A DNA stretch of 64,000 bases from Entamoeba invadens IP1 (taxonomy: Eukaryota; Evosea; Mastigamoebida; Endamoebidae): positions 103,382 to 167,381 of the forward strand of contig NW_004443770.1 in NCBI RefSeq assembly GCF_000330505.1, written 5' to 3'. Below are positions 21,856-31,866 of this stretch, piece after piece; position 1 is the stretch's first letter; each line of letters starts with the position of its first letter. Position numbers and translations under genes: made by a program. The notes below the pieces were generated by a model. That model saw only the letters and a program-made list of their open reading frames with translations. It was not told the DNA's origin and searched no databases.

Positions 21856-22366
21856 AAGTCTGTTTTCTATTAAATGATATTGGGGTTTTACTATAAAATA
21901 TAATAACAGTATTATAATTTATAATAAAAATAAAGTGGTTTTTCTAAAAAATGGTTTGTATTTTATTTTTTTGTTTTTTTAAAGTGTACTAAAAATAACA
22001 AAAAATGAAATTACTTCACAACTGAAAAATTTATAAAGCAAAAACGAAGAATAAGTTGGTCTTGAAATGTGAATACGACGAAATAAACTATGTCTACTAG
22101 GTTATTCAAAATGAATATTATGTCAATTGTTATAGAGCAGACATGTCAAATTATCATTTGGGTCATATCGAAGACGACAACAAGTGATATGAAAAAAGTC
22201 AATGCTTAGGATTTGTTTATCATTAGTTTTAATCAATGACAATTTTATTAATAGTTTATGGTTTTTAATTAGCGATATTGGGTATAGTAAATAATGGTTT
22301 AATATTTTCGGTCTTGTTCTTTTCTTTGTTATATTTTTAGAATAACGCTAAATAGAAAACAGACTT
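21856..22366. mobile_element. Small MITE with AAGTCTGTTTTCTATT termini
   Basis: AAGTCTGTTTTCTATT at 21856-21871 is repeated in perfect inverted orientation ending at 22366, and both ends are bordered by TA (21854-21855, 22367-22368). The 511-bp interior is AT-rich and non-coding. This fits a Tc1/mariner-pogo type MITE; it starts 12 bp after the end of the outer element. Confidence 0.6.
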
Positions 22367-22643
22367 TATATTAAATTTTTTGAAATAATTTAGTTGACTT
22401 TCTGACAAGACACAATAAACACATCAACATTTGTGGGTCATCATAAGTGTGTTTATTTTTACCAAGTTCAGTTTACACAAATTGTGTGAAAATAATCCAA
22501 AACATATACTTTCCTCAATATGACAATAGTAGTTTGTGTCTGTATAAGTAAGACAAATTTTCTTAATATCAAAAAACTATTTCGGACTTGAAAACTTTGT
22601 GTGTTGGATGTTATGTTTTTTTATCCAATTAGAAATAATTTAA

Positions 22644-23641
22644 CCCTTCCAGTACCAAAAATTTCCAAAAAATGTAAACTTATTTATATCTTATTTATTT
22701 TGAGTGTATATTAGAAAGAAATCATGCAAAAAACGCTTTAAACTTTTTACAACCATGGGGAATACCAGGAAACAAAATTAATAGTAAAAAATAATTGAAT
22801 TTACTACAAATAGTAAATTTTAACCTAAAATCGTATTTTTGTTGAAAAAAGGTTCACTTTTTCTGTGTGGAAAACTTGACGACTTTTCCTGTAATTATTT
22901 TCAAGTTTAATTTTTTTCTTTTTATATCAAAAACTTGTGTATAGTATAATAAACTATACATTATAAGTCTTTCTAAAAACAGGGTTTTAAAAAAAGAAAA
23001 CGTATCAAATAAAATTCTGATAAAATTCTTTTATTGAAAAACAAGGGATACGTCATACTTTGATAATTCCAAAAGTAATTATTTTAATTTAGTTTACATT
23101 GTAAATGTTTTAATGTTTTGTAAAAAAGTTAATTTTTTATTGAATTTTAATATATGTAACAAACAATCAAATACTATTATATTGTATGTGCAACCACACT
23201 GATGGTTAGCGTTCTCACTTTATGAACTTTTGTTGAGAATCATATGTATACGAGATATATTTACGAAATTTTTCATCTTAACTATCGTTTTAAAAAAATC
23301 GTTTTCATTACACAAAATAAATTAAATGTATATTAATAACATTACTACCTTTTTCACATTTTAAAGAAAGAACCTTAATAAACATTACTCTAAATTATTA
23401 TAAAATATATTTTATAACTAATATGTATGACACAACTGTGTTAGACTTTTAATTTATATAACATACAAAAATAAAACGTGCAAACTTTTTATATATTATA
23501 AATGATACATCAAACGTGAACTGAAAAATACAATATTAAAAATAAATACTGTATAATTTAGAATAACTTTTAGTTTACGGATTTAAGTTTAATTTCATTT
23601 GTATGCGTGTTATAACAAGCATATTTCTGGTATTGGAAGGG
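22644..23641. mobile_element. 998-bp piggyBac-type MITE
   Basis: TTAA duplications at 22640-22643 and 23642-23645 flank termini CCCTTCCAGTACCAAAAAT (left) and CCCTTCCAATACCAGAAAT (right, complement). TTAA plus a terminal CCC is typical of piggyBac. The interior has no coding potential. Its termini differ from those of the piggyBac at 58267-60685, so a different autonomous element must have mobilised it. Confidence 0.75.
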
Positions 23642-23645
23642 TTAA

Positions 23646-24785
23646 ATGATAAATGGTGTATACTGTGTATTTTAAATAAAGATTTTATAAACACAATTAA
23701 CAATGATTCATAAATAAAATTGTGTTATTTGTCGTAATATGGGCTTCATATTATTTCACAAAAAAGTTATTAATCTTTGTGTGTTGATGATAAATATCTA
23801 TTATTAAAATGTAACCTTAACACCCAAGCAACATTAATAAGACGAATTTGTTATAATGAACAATTCATTGTTAAGTGATTTTTTGGTATAAATAATATGT
23901 AGATGATTTCTTAATTGATAAAATTTAATCTTCATTAATAATACATTATATGTCTATACTTTATTGTTGAAAATGGATATAATTTGTATGAGTTATGTAC
24001 AGTCCAATTTAATTGTTTTTTATAGTAATTAAAATTCATATAACTTACCAGCCGAACAATGGTTAAATTAAGATATTAAAACACCTTTATTCAGGAAAAA
24101 AACCCGAATTTGTACACATTGCATTCGTAAATTACAACCATTATTGTTTTCAGTTGGTATTACACCTTAGCTCCTTCTCATTATGGCTTGATTCAATTTA
24201 CATGCACATTTTATTAATTATATACAATTTTATTGAACTGAATTACAAAATGTTCAATAAAGTTTGGTGTTTAATATTGTTGTTTTGTTTGGCAAGTATT
24301 TTAATTTTTTATTTTTGAAATTGTGTTTTTGAAATTATACAAAATGGTTTTCAACATGTAACAATTAATATCATATTTTACTATAATTTAAAAACAAAAA
24401 AACTATTTCCATTAACTCTAGTTCAAGATACTAAAAATTATAATCTTTTTGCTTTCAAGTATTTAATATTTACAATTAATTATTATATTATATTATTAAT
24501 TGAAATTAATTATAATGTCTAATTAGTTAGAGTTAAAATAAAAAAAAAATCATTTGAAATGTTTAATACTAATAGTACTTTAAATAGTACTTTTTGTTAA
24601 TAATATATATATACAATAACTTGAATCAAGACGTCTAAAAATGAATGGTATAATTATAACAATATAATTATAAATTTATAGTAAAACGAAGAGCGAAGGA
24701 ATAAGTAAAGAAATCAGTCAGTTAAAGGACTAAGACGGGAAGAATTGAACAATGAAAGAAAAGAGGAGAAAACTCGAAAATAGGA
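23646..24785. other. AT-rich intergenic DNA
   Basis: No open frame or repeat of note; composition is 80% or more A/T until about 24690, where the leader of the RhoGEF gene begins. Confidence 0.55.
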
Positions 24786-27158
24786 ATGGCGACAAAATCG
24801 CTTATTGTTCTTCAATCGCCGACAGTGAGTATTTCCTTTCCAGAAACACTTCTTCAAAACCCAAAGACACGGACAACGACGTTGTTTGACATTTATAACA
24901 CACACCAAGTTGCCGACAAAAGCGCGAGTGTTGGTGTGATAGAAGACGACTGGTCTGACTTTGAGATGGAGGAGCTGCGCGCACTGATTTTTTACTTGAT
25001 GGACCGTCCTTATGTGATGGTGTCTTCTGACGTGAAGAGTGTGATCCCACAAATTGGGGTGTTGGTTAAACATGGAGTTGGAATTAATGAGGCTGTGTCG
25101 TATTTCATGGTTGAAAGCAAGTTGGAGGCAGTGAGAGTTCTTGTGAAAGGGATGAATGAGGAACTTTCGAATGCGATTCAAAACAACAACAATGTGGCGG
25201 ATAAAGTAGTGATACAGAAGATGTTTGCTGAAGTTGAGAAACAGAAGAAGACGATAGTGGGGAGGTGTCCACGAGAGATAGAAAACATCAACGAGTGGGC
25301 AAAAATGAATATGCTGACCCCTGTTTCTGGGAGCATATCTCCACGTTTTGATACTTCGATGTCTCCAAAGAGTCACGACTATTTCGAAAAGAATGTAATA
25401 AAGAAGCCAATGGGGCGTGGGAGGGCAGAGACGTGTTTTGAGATGGGGGACAACAGTGGGTTAGACTTTGTGAATGAGAAAAAGAAAGAACACACAGAGA
25501 AGAAACGCAGTGAGAAGAGGCGAACAGTCGAGAAGTTTGGGAAGGTAGAGAAGTGTGAGAGACGTGTGGAGAGTCCAAGTTTTTTACCACTTGGGCCAAA
25601 TGAAAAGAACGAGAAAGAAGACACAAAACAAGATGAGAAGGAAACTCTCAAAGACGGTGTGAGTGGTGGAGAGTCTAAAGATGAAGTAATGAAAGAGGAG
25701 AAGCAACAACTGACTATGAAACAGAAAGTAGAAGAAACACTTTCAGCGTTTAAGGTGACAAAAGAGAAGAGTGAGCCAATCGCATTTCGACAGACGTCAC
25801 GATTCTTTAAGAAGAAAGGCACAATTGCAATCAAAGAGAACACGCCACCAAGTGTAGATATAGCTCACAAACAAAATGGGTCATGTGGAACACTTCTTGA
25901 AGAATCTCTTGTTGAGGGGCGCTCAAGTTCGACGGAGGGAAAGATCAATGCAAAGCACTCCCGACTGATGGGATTGAAGCGTGATAGGGTCCAGAGTGCG
26001 GTGATTGACTTGTCGCGATTACAACAAACCCTCAACGACAATCCACTGAGTCGATCGAATGTGCACAGCTTCCCATCACAGCAGACTTTTGTGAATTGGA
26101 CAAAAGAAGCTGTTCAGAAGTTGACAGTGATAGAGAGTGCGGTGAGGGGGTGTCTAGTACGGCGGAAGTACAAAGTGAACAGTTTGTTAATGCGCAAGAA
26201 TGTCATCACAGAGATAGCAGACACAGAGAAGAACTTCTCAAAGAATATGATTCTGATGGACGAGTTCTTCCGGAAGCCTCTCTTGTCTTTGGCCGAACAG
26301 AAAGTTGTTGCAGCGAGTGATGTGAGTCTTGTCTTTAACAAGTCGTTTGAGCAATGTCTTCGCAATAGTATTGAACTGTCAAAGCGATTTCGAGAGATGT
26401 GTGTCAACTTCAAGGCAACAACACTACTTGGTGAGAAGATAGGGGAGTCAATCTACTTGGCTAGCGCTTTACTTGTCTTCACAATGGATTACAACATCTC
26501 ACTGAAGACGTGGAAGGAGATGAAGAAGGCGGGATGCGTTCGTACGTTGGTTGATATGAATTTGAATGAAAAGGAATTGGAGAACAGAACACTGGAACAA
26601 CTCCTGATTCAACCCGTCCAACGTTTAATGCGATATCCGATGCTGGTCGACGTGCTAATTAAAGCGACCTACAAGAGAAATCCTGACTATGAGTGCCTCA
26701 AGAACGCTTACACACAATTTGAGTTGTTTTCAAATGTCGTCAACGAGCGGACTAAGATGAGAGATGGATTGCAGGAAATGTGTGAGGAGTTGAACAACGC
26801 AGATCTCTTTGTGATGGGAAGGTTGCTTGTCTCTAAATATCAAGTTGAAGTGAAAGACTCGAAGAAGAAGGGATGTATAGTCTGCGTCTGTAATGACATG
26901 TTGATCGTCTATTCCGGAAAGACTAAGGACAAAACAGTCATATTGGAAATCAAGTTGTCTGGAAGCGTCAATCTCGTGCAGAACGGAAAGAGCGTTGTAA
27001 TCAACGAGTATGGAAAGGCTCCAGTCACACTTGTATTCAGCGACAAACGGAATGCAGAGAGCTTCAATAAAGTTGTCTCCGGGATGATTCTTGACGAGTG
27101 GTATGTCCTCGACGACGACAGGTCTTATGGTAAACTGTTAGTAAATCTATTGAATTGA
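24786..27158 (+). CDS. Rho guanine-nucleotide exchange factor (IQ-DH-PH), 790 aa
   Basis: ATG 24786. Residues 1-130 are a conserved-looking helical domain (DDWSDFEMEELRALI...), 180-400 a charged, Ser/Lys/Glu-rich linker. An IQ-like calmodulin-binding motif follows (IESAVRGCLVRRKYK, about 447-462). The DH (RhoGEF) domain spans about 468-665: it begins with VITEIADTEKNFSKN (CR1) and has the diagnostic helix LLIQPVQRLMRYPMLVDVL (CR3). A PH domain (about 675-775) ends with FSDKRNAESFNKVV. It should load GTP onto Rho/Rac GTPases at the plasma membrane to control the actin cytoskeleton; Entamoeba has a large family of such GEFs. An overlapping frame from an ATG at about 24751 is open for some 50 codons but is not in the GEF frame. 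No intron seen. Confidence 0.93.
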   Translation: MATKSLIVLQSPTVSISFPETLLQNPKTRTTTLFDIYNTHQVADKSASVGVIEDDWSDFEMEELRALIFYLMDRPYVMVSSDVKSVIPQIGVLVKHGVGINEAVSYFMVESKLEAVRVLVKGMNEELSNAIQNNNNVADKVVIQKMFAEVEKQKKTIVGRCPREIENINEWAKMNMLTPVSGSISPRFDTSMSPKSHDYFEKNVIKKPMGRGRAETCFEMGDNSGLDFVNEKKKEHTEKKRSEKRRTVEKFGKVEKCERRVESPSFLPLGPNEKNEKEDTKQDEKETLKDGVSGGESKDEVMKEEKQQLTMKQKVEETLSAFKVTKEKSEPIAFRQTSRFFKKKGTIAIKENTPPSVDIAHKQNGSCGTLLEESLVEGRSSSTEGKINAKHSRLMGLKRDRVQSAVIDLSRLQQTLNDNPLSRSNVHSFPSQQTFVNWTKEAVQKLTVIESAVRGCLVRRKYKVNSLLMRKNVITEIADTEKNFSKNMILMDEFFRKPLLSLAEQKVVAASDVSLVFNKSFEQCLRNSIELSKRFREMCVNFKATTLLGEKIGESIYLASALLVFTMDYNISLKTWKEMKKAGCVRTLVDMNLNEKELENRTLEQLLIQPVQRLMRYPMLVDVLIKATYKRNPDYECLKNAYTQFELFSNVVNERTKMRDGLQEMCEELNNADLFVMGRLLVSKYQVEVKDSKKKGCIVCVCNDMLIVYSGKTKDKTVILEIKLSGSVNLVQNGKSVVINEYGKAPVTLVFSDKRNAESFNKVVSGMILDEWYVLDDDRSYGKLLVNLLN

Positions 27159-27543
27159 TTTTTTGTTATTCAATGTTGTTATTGATATTATTTATATTTT
27201 ATAAACATATGTAAATGAAACTTAATTTATATTCAAGCAGAAACACTTTTGTCAAGAGACTTTTAATCAAACAAGTTAAATGAAAAAAGGTAGATGTATA
27301 TTTATTATAACAATTTTTACTATATGAAATACTTATTGTTATTATTATTTATTATATAAATAGAATTATATATAATTTGTATTTAAACCAAAGTATTATA
27401 GCGGTAATTTATATACATTAGACGAGGAGTTGACTGTGATAAATTCTTGTGTGTTACAAAACATTTCAATAGTCTTAAATAATAACAGCATAAGTTTATA
27501 ATATACGGTACAGTCTTTCAGAACCTTTCACCCAACCTATCCC
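27159..27543. other. Intergenic AT-rich DNA
   Basis: No coding signal; base composition rises at about 27500 towards the fragment at 27544. Confidence 0.5.
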
Positions 27544-27705
27544 TTAGCAGTGCTTGAGCTGCATCTCCAGCGATTGCCAGTCTTTGGTTGGATTCATTTC
27601 TTCAAGACCCCTTTGACTTACTTGAATTTCAAATTCATCTGCATATGAATTCTCAACTTCTCCTAAGTCTCGGGAAGTATATTCTTTCTTGATGACTGTC
27701 ACTAG
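27544..27705 (-). pseudogene. Orphan C-terminal coding fragment (about 53 codons)
   Basis: On the minus strand an open frame runs from the stop at 27706-27708 to TAA 27544-27546 and encodes IKKEYTSRDLGEVENSYADE, then GLEEMNPTKDWQSLEMQ. GC content is much higher than in the surroundings and the peptide looks real. Directly upstream stands GACTAG|TGACAGTC, which resembles an acceptor; if an exon ending in A lay upstream it would create A|TG ACA GTC, the same arrangement as in talin and L35. No consensus donor was found in the next 100 bases, so it may be a truncated gene copy. Confidence 0.4.
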
Positions 27706-27759
27706 TCAATGTTTTTAGTGACACATTCAAAATATTACAGTTTTTCCTCGTCAAAACAC

Positions 27760-28440
27760 TCAATCCATAATATATGGATTAAATCCATTGTTGATTGCTT
27801 TTTTCTTTTTAGCATCTTTTTGAATCCCAGCAGTCAAGAAACCAAGGTCTTCGTGATTCTTTTTTGCTTGGATAATTTTCATTCTAATATTTTCAACTTC
27901 CAACCACATCAACAATTCATTATTAAACTTTTCTTCATCTTTAAACATTACATTCTTCAGTTTTGTCAACTCTTTTTGGTTTAATTGCTCATATTTGTAC
28001 CAATAGACTTTGTGACCGTTGAAATATTCAGTCATATACATATGGAAGATTGGAGTATGAACATTATCTTCAAATTGAATAAAATCAATAATGCATCTAG
28101 TTTGGTCGATCACCTCATACAAGGAGTCAACAAATATATACTTGAATATATATTTATATCTTATTGAACATAAGAACCAAAATGCATTAATATGTGATTG
28201 TCCCAACTTTTTAATTTCACTGATTATTTCAATCAACATTTCTTTTGAGATGATTATCTGTAATCGGGTTTCGCATTCTTCTTTAATATATAACATGAAA
28301 TATAAAAACGGTCGTCCAAATATAATAGCCCTTTTTATTATATCACGGTTTAATAAATAGTCTTCTTCAACTTTGACAACTATTGAGGCAATTAAAAGCG
28401 TAGTCATAACATAAGTGATGTAGATTAATTCGTAAGACAT
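27760..28440 (-). CDS. Hypothetical protein, 226 aa
   Basis: ATG 28440 (MSYELIYITYVMTT...). The first 20 residues are hydrophobic and could be a signal anchor. The rest is helical, rich in Ile, Lys, Glu and aromatic residues, ending with a Lys-rich tail (KDAKKKKAINNG). No family recognised. The coding sequence is more AT-rich than the neighbouring housekeeping genes, as in lineage-specific Entamoeba genes. It could belong with the fragment at 27544-27705 if an unrecognised intron joins them. Confidence 0.6.
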   Translation of the reverse strand: MSYELIYITYVMTTLLIASIVVKVEEDYLLNRDIIKRAIIFGRPFLYFMLYIKEECETRLQIIISKEMLIEIISEIKKLGQSHINAFWFLCSIRYKYIFKYIFVDSLYEVIDQTRCIIDFIQFEDNVHTPIFHMYMTEYFNGHKVYWYKYEQLNQKELTKLKNVMFKDEEKFNNELLMWLEVENIRMKIIQAKKNHEDLGFLTAGIQKDAKKKKAINNGFNPYIMD

Positions 28441-28851
28441 TTTTTTTAATTTTCAAAGTTGAAAAAGTTCTCTTTTAAACCTGTTTTTGAGTTTTTCAAA
28501 TAATCGATTCAAATGGTTTTATCTTTTCTATTTAAATAAAATTTGTTATTTTATGATGGTTAGCTTACGTCAAAAGTTTTTTTGAAGGAACAAAAAAGAC
28601 TTTTGGAAATAAAAAACATTATTAGGAAAACAAATTTAATTTAATAATATTAATTTATTATTAATAAAAAATACTAATGTAATATAATAATTCATTTTTA
28701 TTGGATTTTATTTCAAAATATTCAAAAATTTATTTAGTTTTTGAGTAATTTTATTTTTAATAAAATATGTTACCCTTCATACCCTTTACAGTAAGTATTT
28801 TTCTTTTCCCAACATTAGAGCAAAAACTGTTTTTGTTTTCTTCATAATTTT

Positions 28852-28887
28852 GTATAACCTTTATTGGTTTTACAATAAAGGTTATAC
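28852..28887. repeat. Perfect 15-bp-arm hairpin
   Basis: GTATAACCTTTATTG (28852-28866) and its exact complement (28873-28887) flank the six-base loop GTTTTA. It lies in the intergenic space between two converging/tandem minus-strand genes, about 240 bp beyond the 3' end of the BspA-like gene. It could form a cruciform or RNA stem. Confidence 0.6.
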
Positions 28888-29033
28888 CTTAGCCCAAAGA
28901 AAAACTAATTTATTTCTATTGTTATATTAAAATAATAAACTATACCGATATAAAAGTCAACTTATTAAAATATTTGTTTTTTTAGTAAAAACCCGTGTTT
29001 TTAAAGAAAAATATAGAAATTTTTTTGGGCTAA
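28888..29033. repeat. TTAGCCCAAA inverted repeat pair plus a third copy
   Basis: TTAGCCCAAAGAAAAA at about 28889 is matched in inverted form (TTTTTTTGGGCTAA) at about 29021-29034, and again in direct form (TTTAGCCCAAAAAAA) at about 29041-29057. The approximately 145-bp unit resembles a very small MITE, but no clear target duplication is visible. Confidence 0.4.
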
Positions 29034-29127
29034 AGTACATTTTTAGCCCAAAAAAAGGTTCATTTTTACTACTGTAGATACAATATCTATTAAAAATACT
29101 CATATTCAATTTATAACGAAAAATTAG

Positions 29128-31437
29128 TCATTTGGAGCTAATAAAATGTTGCGGGAACACTGCGTGTGTGAGAATGCCACACCCAGCAAAAACGCGCTTT
29201 CCAAACTGCTTCAGCGATGGTCCAAACGCGACAACACGCAATTTCTCGCAATCACTGAACGCCTCTTTTCCAACGCGGCTGACGCTGACCCCAATAGTGA
29301 TCTCAGCCAGTGTTTTGCATCCCGAGAAACATGACTCTCCGATCGTTTCGACTCCATTTCCGATGTTCACTTGTTTGAGATCGATGCAGTTCATAAACGC
29401 CATTCTCGCTATTTTCGTGACGCTATTAGGTATAGTCAGTGTTTCGATGCCACAATTTGAGAAGCAAGAATTTCCGATATAAATGAGATTAGTTGGTAGA
29501 GTGACGCTATTCAGACTAATGCAGTTTTCGAATGTACACATTTTGAGTGTAGTGATGTGTGGTGAAAGCGAAATAGTACGTAGAGAATTACACAGCATGA
29601 ACGCGCACTTTCCGATCTTAGAAAGACTGTTAGGGAGGTCTATAGTAAGAAGTGCGTTACATTTCTGAAACGCAGATTTTTGAATCGTCGTAAGACGATT
29701 TGGCAGTGTGATGGCCTCAAGATGGTCGCACCCGGAAAAGCACATTTTAGGAATAACAGTGATCAGTTTTCCCAACACAACAGACGACAACCCAACACAC
29801 AATTCAAACGCGTTCTTACGAAGTGTAGTCACCGATGTACTCATAGTGATCTCCTCAAGAATTCCATCATTAGAAAATCCACAACAAGAAATGCCGTCGA
29901 TGTAGTTCGGGAGGTACAACGTGCGGACTGCTCTATATACATTGTCGCGTTCACAGAGGAAGTATAAAGGAGTTGGTTCATACTCCATCTCGTCACACCC
30001 GTCAAAGACGTCTTCTTCGAAGAAACTGCTTCTTTCATACTTTACAGTACTCAGACTTTTACACCCCGCAAAACACCGCGTTTCAACTCTCTCCACTGTT
30101 TTGGGCAGTTCGAGTGTTTCAAGATTTACACAGTCAGAGAAGCATCCTTCTGACAAGACACACAGCGACTCGGGAAGGGTTATTGTAAACAAATTTCGAT
30201 TGGAACTGAACGCGTACTTCCCAAGTCGTGTGACACTATATGGGACTTTGACATGCTCCACGGAAGTATTCGCAAACGCATACTTCCCAACTCCTTTCAA
30301 TTTCTTTGGTATACCTTTTGAGAAGAGTTTCGAACACCCATTAAAACAGTGCGCACCAACATCTTCGAGTCTATCAATGTTGTCCACTACAGACAAACAA
30401 GAACAATTTTCAAAGCAATTGGGTGGAAGGGATGTCGTGTTACTTGGCAATTTCACTTTCTCAAGACTCGTGCAGTAGACGAAGCACTTTTTTCCAATTG
30501 ATGTGACACTGTCTGGAAGTGTCATTTGCTTGATCGACACACATCCACAGAAAGCAGAGTCACAAATTGTTCTCAGTGTTGGTGGTAAAGTGACACGTTT
30601 GAGGTTTGAGCACCTAAAGAACGCGCCACTAGCCAATGAAGTGATAGACGGCGGTAGTACACACTCCTCTGCACTTGTCATGTGACTGTAACAATACCGC
30701 CCAATGGATTTCAGTGTCGAGCATATCGGAAAGTACTTCAATGAGACACACCCAGCAAATACCGAGTCACTAAAGCGAGTTAGAGACGACATAAATGTGA
30801 TGCCACTTAATGCACTACACCGACAAAACACTGACTTCTCAAGCACTTTGACATTACACCCAATAACAATATTGATAAGACTTGCACTCCCACGGAAACA
30901 CTTTCTCCCTATTGTTGTGACACTGTGTGGTATGTCGACTCGAGTTAAGCCACACTCCTCAAAACACCTCTTTCTGATGTCAACAACGGAGTCAGGGATT
31001 GTCAGTGTCTTTAGACTTAAACACCTTGAAAATGTAGAGGGTGGAAGTACTCGCAGGTTCTCGGATAGAACTACATTAGATAGTGCTGTTGCTCCTTCAA
31101 ACACACATCGTCCAAGGGAAGTCACCGAAGTACTCATCTCAATACGTTCCAAACGTTCACAGACCCGAAACGCACTCCGTCCAATCGTCTCAACACTTGT
31201 TGGGATGGATACTGTTGTAAATGTGTGGCCAACAAACGCTTCACGGCATATTTCTTTTGCTCCATGTAATACACTAAAGTCGGAACTTGGACTTTTATAC
31301 TTTAAATCGTCACGACACTCAACGTCTGTGTCTGCAGATAAATCAGACGAATAGTCTGTGTCTGACGATGTGCACAAGTCGCTCGAATACTCCGACGGGA
31401 TATCTATTTGGTCTTTTTGTAATGTGTTACTTTCCAT
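29128..31437 (-). CDS. BspA-like leucine-rich-repeat protein (LRR_5 family), 769 aa
   Basis: ATG 31437. After an acidic Ser/Asp-rich leader of about 50 residues the protein is a continuous array of roughly 30 repeats of 22-24 residues with the pattern IxxSVTxIGxxAFxxCxxLxxI, for example VTIPDSV, CFEECGLTRV and LPNSLSKIGKCAF. This is the Treponema pallidum-type (BspA, LRR_5) repeat. It is hugely expanded in Entamoeba and Trichomonas, where some members are exposed at the cell surface despite lacking a classical signal peptide, as here. The likely role is ligand binding or adhesion; the partner is unknown. Cys is unusually frequent at the fixed repeat position. A break in regularity with a non-repeat stretch occurs at about residues 480-510 (EPTPLYFLCERDNVYRAV). 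No intron. Confidence 0.92.
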   Translation of the reverse strand: MESNTLQKDQIDIPSEYSSDLCTSSDTDYSSDLSADTDVECRDDLKYKSPSSDFSVLHGAKEICREAFVGHTFTTVSIPTSVETIGRSAFRVCERLERIEMSTSVTSLGRCVFEGATALSNVVLSENLRVLPPSTFSRCLSLKTLTIPDSVVDIRKRCFEECGLTRVDIPHSVTTIGRKCFRGSASLINIVIGCNVKVLEKSVFCRCSALSGITFMSSLTRFSDSVFAGCVSLKYFPICSTLKSIGRYCYSHMTSAEECVLPPSITSLASGAFFRCSNLKRVTLPPTLRTICDSAFCGCVSIKQMTLPDSVTSIGKKCFVYCTSLEKVKLPSNTTSLPPNCFENCSCLSVVDNIDRLEDVGAHCFNGCSKLFSKGIPKKLKGVGKYAFANTSVEHVKVPYSVTRLGKYAFSSNRNLFTITLPESLCVLSEGCFSDCVNLETLELPKTVERVETRCFAGCKSLSTVKYERSSFFEEDVFDGCDEMEYEPTPLYFLCERDNVYRAVRTLYLPNYIDGISCCGFSNDGILEEITMSTSVTTLRKNAFELCVGLSSVVLGKLITVIPKMCFSGCDHLEAITLPNRLTTIQKSAFQKCNALLTIDLPNSLSKIGKCAFMLCNSLRTISLSPHITTLKMCTFENCISLNSVTLPTNLIYIGNSCFSNCGIETLTIPNSVTKIARMAFMNCIDLKQVNIGNGVETIGESCFSGCKTLAEITIGVSVSRVGKEAFSDCEKLRVVAFGPSLKQFGKRVFAGCGILTHAVFPQHFISSK

Positions 31438-31866
31438 TGTTTTGCAGTTTAGTTTGTATTATTCATTTGTCCTTTCATATCGGTACAACAAATAATTTCT
31501 TATATATTATACGTTGTAACTTGTGCCGTTATACACTCTTTCTTTTTTTGTTTTCTTGAAATGAATATAAATAAGTGATACACACTTTTTATTAAGTGGT
31601 GTTAACTACACTCAATTCATTTTGAAAACAAAACTATGAACTTTATCAATTGAAAAACAATTTAACAACAATTGTTTTAATTATATAACATAGTATATTG
31701 TTTAAAATGAAACTATACTTTTATAATCGATATATATCGGTTAATTTTTCTAGGTTCTTTTAATATAATAACCGATAACCCACTTTTCTGTATTTAACGG
31801 TGACACACAAATTGATCATATCTTTTTAATTATAATTATAATTAAAAGAAGTAAATATCAATTCAG
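31438..31866. other. Intergenic; weak inverted repeat
   Basis: AT-rich. ATATATCGGTTA at about 31731 and ATAACCGATA at about 31770 are complementary and could form a stem; otherwise nothing is seen. Confidence 0.45.

Noticed and set aside
29132..31354. Plus-strand frames within the BspA-like gene
   Set aside because: Shadow frames of the regular repeats on the minus strand.
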